Positions 28,775 through 32,390 of a stretch of DNA of 32,390 nucleotides are shown here, one piece after another. Under the pieces are notes generated by a model. It was not told the DNA's origin. It saw nothing but the letters and a program-made list of their open reading frames with translations, and ran no database searches. The DNA comes from Corallococcus carmarthensis (GTDB lineage Bacteria > Myxococcota > Myxococcia > Myxococcales > Myxococcaceae). Numbering within the stretch: the stretch's first letter is position 1; every line of letters starts with the position of its first letter. The stretch is taken from the NCBI RefSeq assembly GCF_003611695.1, contig NZ_RAWE01000104.1, positions 1-32,390 on the forward strand. The letters are read 5' to 3'. The translations under genes and the position numbers were made by a program.

Positions 28775-29355
28775 TGCGGCGGTTCGTCCTGTGCGCGGCC
28801 GGCGCGCTGCTGGCGTCGTGTTCGGCGGAGATCAACGTGGAGACGGCGCCGTTCACCCAGACGGTGCCGGTGACGTCGGTGCTGGCGCCGGTGTACGCGG
28901 AGGTGGCGCTGGACCTGCCGGAGGAGACGCGGGACCTGTCGGTCGTCACCGTCAACACGGTGCAGGCGGCGCTCACGGTGGTCAATCCCTCTCAGGCGCT
29001 GACGCTCCAGATGAGCGCGCGGCTGTCCTTCACGGGGCAGGCGGAGCCGGGCACGCCAAAGACATACACGGAGGCCAACCTGCCGCCGTACTACGCGGCG
29101 TCGACGTTGCTGCTGACGCCGCGCGCGTTCGCGCCCAACAGCCGCACGCCGCTCACCGTGGACAACCCGGCGCTGAAGCAGGCCCTGGGCAAGCAGCGCG
29201 TGTGGCTCATCGTGGAGAACACCGTCACGCGGACCAGCGGCCTGCCCACGGGCGGGCTGCCGGTGAACATCGTGCTGGAGAACATCGTGTTCAGCGCCAA
29301 CGTCACCAAGACCTTCCCGGGGCTGGGCGGGGCCTTGGAGGTCGGCGGACTTTAG
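28771..29355 (+). CDS. Lipoprotein of unknown function
   Basis: This 194-residue protein starts at ATG 28771 (or the second ATG at 28774), overlapping the barrel gene stop, which indicates coupled translation. A lipobox L-L-A-S-C ends the signal (Cys about 17), followed by S-A-E, giving a probable outer-membrane lipoprotein. The mature part is rich in Val/Thr/Leu with strand-like spacing, including two N-P-(S/A) and V-L-E-N-I-V-F-S-A-N-V-T segments. No known domain is recognised. It is likely the partner of the upstream barrel. Confidence 0.7.
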   Translation: MMRRFVLCAAGALLASCSAEINVETAPFTQTVPVTSVLAPVYAEVALDLPEETRDLSVVTVNTVQAALTVVNPSQALTLQMSARLSFTGQAEPGTPKTYTEANLPPYYAASTLLLTPRAFAPNSRTPLTVDNPALKQALGKQRVWLIVENTVTRTSGLPTGGLPVNIVLENIVFSANVTKTFPGLGGALEVGGL

Positions 29356-29361
29356 GGCCGG

Positions 29362-29405
29362 AGCCGGGCCCCCATGGGACGGCCCTCCCATCGAGGGGCC
29401 CGGCT
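29362..29405. terminator. Long nested hairpin between convergent genes
   Basis: An 11-bp G/C stem (29362-29372 with 29395-29405) encloses a second 6-bp stem (29374-29379 with 29386-29391) with a 6-base loop. It sits 7 bases after the lipoprotein stop and before the convergent LysR gene end. Confidence 0.65.
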
Positions 29406-29437
29406 TGTAGTACCGCTGGCGGTGCCGGAGGTCGCGC

Positions 29438-30376
29438 TCACGGAGGAGGCTGGAGGAAGCGCGCGAAGGCCTGCACACAGAACTCCGTGAAGGCGCGCAC
29501 CTTGGCGGGAACGAGCCGGCGGTGCGGATGGACCAGGAAGATGCCACGCCCGGCCACCGGGGCTTCCGGCAGCAGCGTCACCAGCGTGCCCGCGCGCAGG
29601 TCGTCCAGCACCAGATAGCCGGGCAGGTTGGCGATGCCCCGTCCCTGGAGGACGGCCTGCCGCAGGATGAGGTTGTTGTTGGATTGGAAGGGCCCGGAGA
29701 CCCGCAGGCTCTGTCGGCCCTCAGGACCTTCGAACCGCCACGCCATGGGCGAATGCCCGCGCTTGAAGGTCAGGCAGTCGTGCTCCAGCAGGGCGTCTGG
29801 CGTGCGCGGCGTCCCGCGCCGCTGGAGGTAGGCGGGGCTCGCGCACAGGACGCGCTGCTCCGGGCCGAGGCGCCGCACCACCAACGTGCTGTCCTCCAGC
29901 GCGTCCGCGATGCGGATCGCCACGTCGAAGCCCTCCTCCACCAGGTCCACCAGCCGGTCGCTGGCGTCCAGGTCCACCCGCACCTCGGGATGGGCGGCCT
30001 GGAACGCGGCGGCCATCGCGCCGACGTGGACCTCGCCCAGCACCGCGGGCGCGGCGATGCGCAGCAGGCCCCGGGGCGTTTCATCCAGGGCCGTGACGGA
30101 CAGCGCGGCGTCCTCCAGTTCCGCCAGCACCCGGCGGCAGTGCGCGTAGAAGACGCTGCCGGCCTCCGTGAGGCTCACGTGGTGCGTGGTCCTCTGGAGC
30201 AGCCGCGCCCCCAGGCGCGACTCCAGGTGGGCCACCTGCTTGCTCACCGCGGAGGGCGTCAGGCCCAGCCTTCGCGCCGCCGCGGAGAAGCCGCCGTCCT
30301 CCACGGCCCGCACGAAGGCGTGCAGCGGCATCACCTCGTCGAAGAGCAGGGGGTTCGGCTTTTTCCGCTGGGGCAC
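29438..30376 (-). CDS. LysR-family transcriptional regulator
   Basis: This is about 312 residues from GTG 30376 (preceded by GAGGA); ATG 30331 would give 297 residues but has no ribosome-binding site, and the added L-L-F-D-E-V lead-in is typical of the family. The N-terminal winged helix-turn-helix (F-S-A-A-A-R-R-L-G-L-T-P-S-A-V-S-K-Q-V-A) is followed by a PBP2-like effector domain with L-R-I-A-A-P, D-V-A-I-R-I and L-P-x-Y-L. This is the CrgA/aliphatic-type branch. It is divergent from the DoxX-like gene with about 98 bases between. A weak dyad TGGGC-N9-GCCCA (30430-30448) lies in that gap, a possible operator. Confidence 0.9.
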   Translation of the reverse strand: MPQRKKPNPLLFDEVMPLHAFVRAVEDGGFSAAARRLGLTPSAVSKQVAHLESRLGARLLQRTTHHVSLTEAGSVFYAHCRRVLAELEDAALSVTALDETPRGLLRIAAPAVLGEVHVGAMAAAFQAAHPEVRVDLDASDRLVDLVEEGFDVAIRIADALEDSTLVVRRLGPEQRVLCASPAYLQRRGTPRTPDALLEHDCLTFKRGHSPMAWRFEGPEGRQSLRVSGPFQSNNNLILRQAVLQGRGIANLPGYLVLDDLRAGTLVTLLPEAPVAGRGIFLVHPHRRLVPAKVRAFTEFCVQAFARFLQPPP

Positions 30377-30474
30377 AGGCGTCGTTCCTCGGGACCACGT
30401 TCCCAATCCCGCTCCCCCGGCGCAAGAGATGGGCATCGGGGACGCCCACCGCGTCCCCCTCTGGAGGAGCACCC

Positions 30475-30945
30475 ATGCGGACACCTTCCCCCGAATCCGG
30501 ACACCTGTTCGGCCTCACCGACGGCGAGGCCGGCTACGCCCTGCTGCGCATCACCCTGGGCCTCAACATCCTGCTGCACGGCGTGGTCCGGCTGGTGGGG
30601 GGCCCCGGGGCCTTCGCCGACGGACTGGTGAAGGCCTTCGAAACCTCCCTGCTGCCCGGGGCGCTGGTGCGGCCCTTCGCGTGGGTGCTGCCCTTCGCGG
30701 AGACGGCGGTGGGCGCGCTGGTGCTGGTGGGGCTGCTGACGCGCCAGGCGCTCGCGGTGGGAGGGCTGCTGATGCTGGCGCTCGTGTTCGGCACGGCGCT
30801 GAGGAGCGAGTGGGAGATGTTGAGCGTGCAGATGCTCTACGTGGGCCTCTACGCCGCGCTGCTGGGCACCGCTCGCTTCAACGCCCTGGCCCTGGACCGG
30901 CTGCGCCTGTCCGCGCCGGCCGCGACGACCCGGAGCGCCCCATGA
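30475..30945 (+). CDS. DoxX-like four-helix membrane protein
   Basis: This 156-residue protein has about four hydrophobic helices: L-L-R-I-T-L-G-L-N-I-L-L-H-G-V near 25, P-F-A-E-T-A-V-G-A-L-V-L near 75, L-A-V-G-G-L-L-M-L-A-L near 95 and L-Y-V-G-L-Y-A-A-L-L near 125. This is the DoxX/DoxD family layout (inner membrane; redox or thiol-stress related, related to thiosulfate:quinone oxidoreductase subunits). A strong GGAGGAG precedes ATG 30475. It overlaps the next gene by 4 bases (ATGA) and is divergent from the LysR gene, so both are probably its targets. Confidence 0.75.
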   Translation: MRTPSPESGHLFGLTDGEAGYALLRITLGLNILLHGVVRLVGGPGAFADGLVKAFETSLLPGALVRPFAWVLPFAETAVGALVLVGLLTRQALAVGGLLMLALVFGTALRSEWEMLSVQMLYVGLYAALLGTARFNALALDRLRLSAPAATTRSAP

Positions 30946-31883
30946 GCACCCGGCGCCAGTTCCTGTCTGGGACCGCCGTGGCGGCCGGCGCGCTCGCGGT
31001 GTCGGGGGCCGTTGCCGCGGAAGCCCCCGCGCGCGGCACGCCGAAGGCCTCCGCGAAGAAAGGCTTCTGGCCGGGAGGCGCACGGCTGGCCATCTCCCTG
31101 TCGCTCCAGTTCGAAGCCGGCGCGCAGCCCGAGCGCGGCGCGAGCAGTCCGTTCCCGCCCATCGACGCGAAGTACCCGGACCTGCCGGTGGCCACCTGGT
31201 ACGAGTACGGCGTGAGGGAGGGCATCCCCCGGCTGCTGGAGATGTTCTCGCGGCGGGGCGTCCAGGTGACCTCGCACATGGTGGGGCAGGCGGTGGAGCG
31301 CAACCCTGCGCTGGCGAAGGAGATCGTGGAGCGCGGACACGAGGCCGCCGCGCATGGACAGACCTGGACGCCACAGTTCTCCATGACGCCCGAGGAGGAG
31401 CGCGCCTCCTACGAGGCCAACGTGCGCGCCATCCAGCGAGCCACGGGGCAGACGCCGGTGGGCTTCAATGCCTTCTGGATGCGCGGCACGCCCCGGACGC
31501 TGGAGATCCTCCAGGACCTGGGGTTCCTGTATCACATTGACGACGTGAGCCGGGACGAGCCCTTCGTCGTGGACGTGCGGGGCAAGCCCTTCGCGGTGGT
31601 GCCCTACACGCTGGGGATGAACGACATCCTCAACTTCGAGTCGCGCAATTACACCGCCGACCAGTTCGCGAGCGAGCTCAAGAACGAGTTCGACGCGCTG
31701 TATGCCGAAGCGGGCGAGCGCCGCAGGATGATGTCCATCAGCATGCACGACCGCATCTCCGGCAGGCCGGGCCGCGTGAAGATGCTGGAGGAGTTCATCC
31801 GCTACGCGCAGCGCCAGCCGGGCGTCTGGTTCGCGCGGAAGGACGCACTGGCGCGCTGGACGCTGGAGCAGGCCGGAACCTGA
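30942..31883 (+). CDS. Tat-exported polysaccharide deacetylase/PuuE-allantoinase-type hydrolase
   Basis: This 313-residue protein starts with a twin-arginine signal M-S-T-R-R-Q-F-L (RR at 4-5) and an A-V-A-A-E cleavage region. The NodB-like domain follows the PuuE branch: L-S-L-Q-F-E-A-G-A-Q near 54-62 in place of T-F-D-D-G, G-H-E-A-A-A-H-G at 132-139 (His133, His138, metal ligands), then F-W-M-R-G-T and late S-M-H-D-R. Known PuuE members hydrolyse allantoin or related amides; others deacetylate sugars. The export signal suggests a periplasmic substrate, which is unusual for allantoinase. It is translationally coupled to the DoxX-like gene. Confidence 0.82.
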   Translation: MSTRRQFLSGTAVAAGALAVSGAVAAEAPARGTPKASAKKGFWPGGARLAISLSLQFEAGAQPERGASSPFPPIDAKYPDLPVATWYEYGVREGIPRLLEMFSRRGVQVTSHMVGQAVERNPALAKEIVERGHEAAAHGQTWTPQFSMTPEEERASYEANVRAIQRATGQTPVGFNAFWMRGTPRTLEILQDLGFLYHIDDVSRDEPFVVDVRGKPFAVVPYTLGMNDILNFESRNYTADQFASELKNEFDALYAEAGERRRMMSISMHDRISGRPGRVKMLEEFIRYAQRQPGVWFARKDALARWTLEQAGT

Positions 31884-31901
31884 GCAGCCGCCATCCTGGC
31901 C

Positions 31902-31922
31902 GGGCGGCTCCCCGGGCCGCCC
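31902..31922. terminator. Hairpin between convergent genes
   Basis: GGGCGGC (31902-31908) and GCCGCCC (31916-31922) form a 7-bp stem with a 7-base loop between the deacetylase stop (31883) and the convergent transglycosylase end (31925). Confidence 0.5.
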
Positions 31923-31924
31923 CC

Positions 31925-32390
31925 TCAGGAACCGTCGTCCTCCGCGTCGTCCCCGCCCCCGTCATCCGCGGGCGCGCGGCCGAGCAGCCGGTCCACCTCC
32001 GCGTGCGCGCCCTCCGCCTGGGCCGCGCTGATGCGCTTGTACGTCTTGAGCGCGTCCACCACGCGGTGCGCGTGCTTCCACAGCGCGCGGGAACCACTGG
32101 CCGGCGAGCGCTTGCGTGGAGACGGCAGCATCGCGGCCAGCACCGCGCCCTGCGCCACGGAGAGCTGGGACGCGGACACGCCGAAGTGCTCGCGCGCGCC
32201 CGCCTCAATCCCATACACGCCGTTCCCCCACTCCACCACGTTGAGGTACAGCGTCAGGATGCGCTGCTTCGTCAGCGCCTCTTCCAGCCGGTGCGCCAGC
32301 ACCAGCTCCTTCAGCTTGCGCAAGAGGCTGCGGTCCGAGGACAGCCAGAGGTTCTTCGCCAGCTGCTGCGTGAGCGTGGACGCCCCCCGC
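31925..32390 (-). CDS. mtgA: Monofunctional peptidoglycan transglycosylase (GT51), 5' part missing
   Basis: The frame runs off the right edge, so only the C-terminal 155 residues are present. It begins with G-A-S-T-L-T-Q-Q-L-A-K-N-L, the central conserved motif of family 51 glycosyltransferases, then R-K-L-K-E-L, L-x-L-Y-L-N-V-V-E-W-G-N-G-V-Y-G-I and A-x-L-A-A-M-L-P-S-P. These polymerise lipid II into glycan strands at the outer face of the inner membrane. The protein ends soon after in an acidic Asp/Gly tail, with no penicillin-binding domain, so it is the monofunctional (MtgA) type. The TTG/ATG-like codon at 32323 is internal. Confidence 0.88.
   Translation of the reverse strand, partial: RGASTLTQQLAKNLWLSSDRSLLRKLKELVLAHRLEEALTKQRILTLYLNVVEWGNGVYGIEAGAREHFGVSASQLSVAQGAVLAAMLPSPRKRSPASGSRALWKHAHRVVDALKTYKRISAAQAEGAHAEVDRLLGRAPADDGGGDDAEDDGS

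Overview
The window is very GC-rich, densely coded DNA from a myxobacterium (Myxococcota; Myxococcus, Corallococcus or Pyxidicoccus-like by content). The evidence is the gene set: many lipoproteins, a beta/gamma-crystallin related to spore-coat Protein S, a histone H1-like protein, an anaplerotic dapD/dapE pair, mreB, a sigma54-type promoter and a double-domain geosmin synthase. Codon usage looks uniform, and there is no sign of phage, insertion sequence, CRISPR, tRNA or rRNA.

Layout. 1-4.5 kb (+): the end of a large lipoprotein, then a Bor-like lipoprotein, an FAD-linked sugar-lactone-oxidase-type enzyme and an exported barrel-like protein, the last three tightly packed. 4.5-9.7 kb (-): the centrepiece, an operon of geosmin synthase followed by two paralogous HK97-fold family 2B encapsulin shell proteins with inserted cyclic-nucleotide-binding-like domains; it ends in an intrinsic terminator. 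10.0-13.7 kb (-): histone H1-like protein (with a hairpin that buries its ribosome-binding site), dapE, an orphan ChrR-type zinc/cupin anti-sigma-like protein, dapD and a PRC-barrel-like protein. 13.9-17.4 kb (+): a PLP decarboxylase, a GT2 glycosyltransferase and mreB. 17.4-20.5 kb: a large single-pass membrane protein (-) divergent from small membrane genes (+), with a 25-bp perfect palindrome between two copies of a 20-bp repeat in the divergent region.

20.5-23.8 kb (-): an operon of diheme peroxidase, Tat-type metallophosphoesterase and monoheme cytochrome c. 24.1-26.5 kb (+): a Protein S-like crystallin behind a sigma54-type promoter, then a protein with an N-terminal zinc-knuckle-like segment, a Pro-rich linker and an arginase-fold domain with all six metal ligands. 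26.5-27.9 kb (-): a DUF2156 (aminoacyl-PG-synthase-like) domain fused to a C-terminal membrane domain. 28.1-29.4 kb (+): a barrel protein and lipoprotein pair. 29.4-31.9 kb: a LysR regulator divergent from a DoxX-like membrane protein and a Tat-exported PuuE-type deacetylase. The right edge cuts a monofunctional peptidoglycan transglycosylase.

The main biological proposal is that geosmin synthesis in this organism takes place inside a mixed two-shell protein nanocompartment. The cargo enzyme carries two copies of a short SGLGxSAxR motif, one in its interdomain linker and one at its C-terminus, which are candidates for shell-docking tags. The synthase and shell assignments rest on motifs seen here; encapsulation, mixed assembly and the docking motif are inferences.
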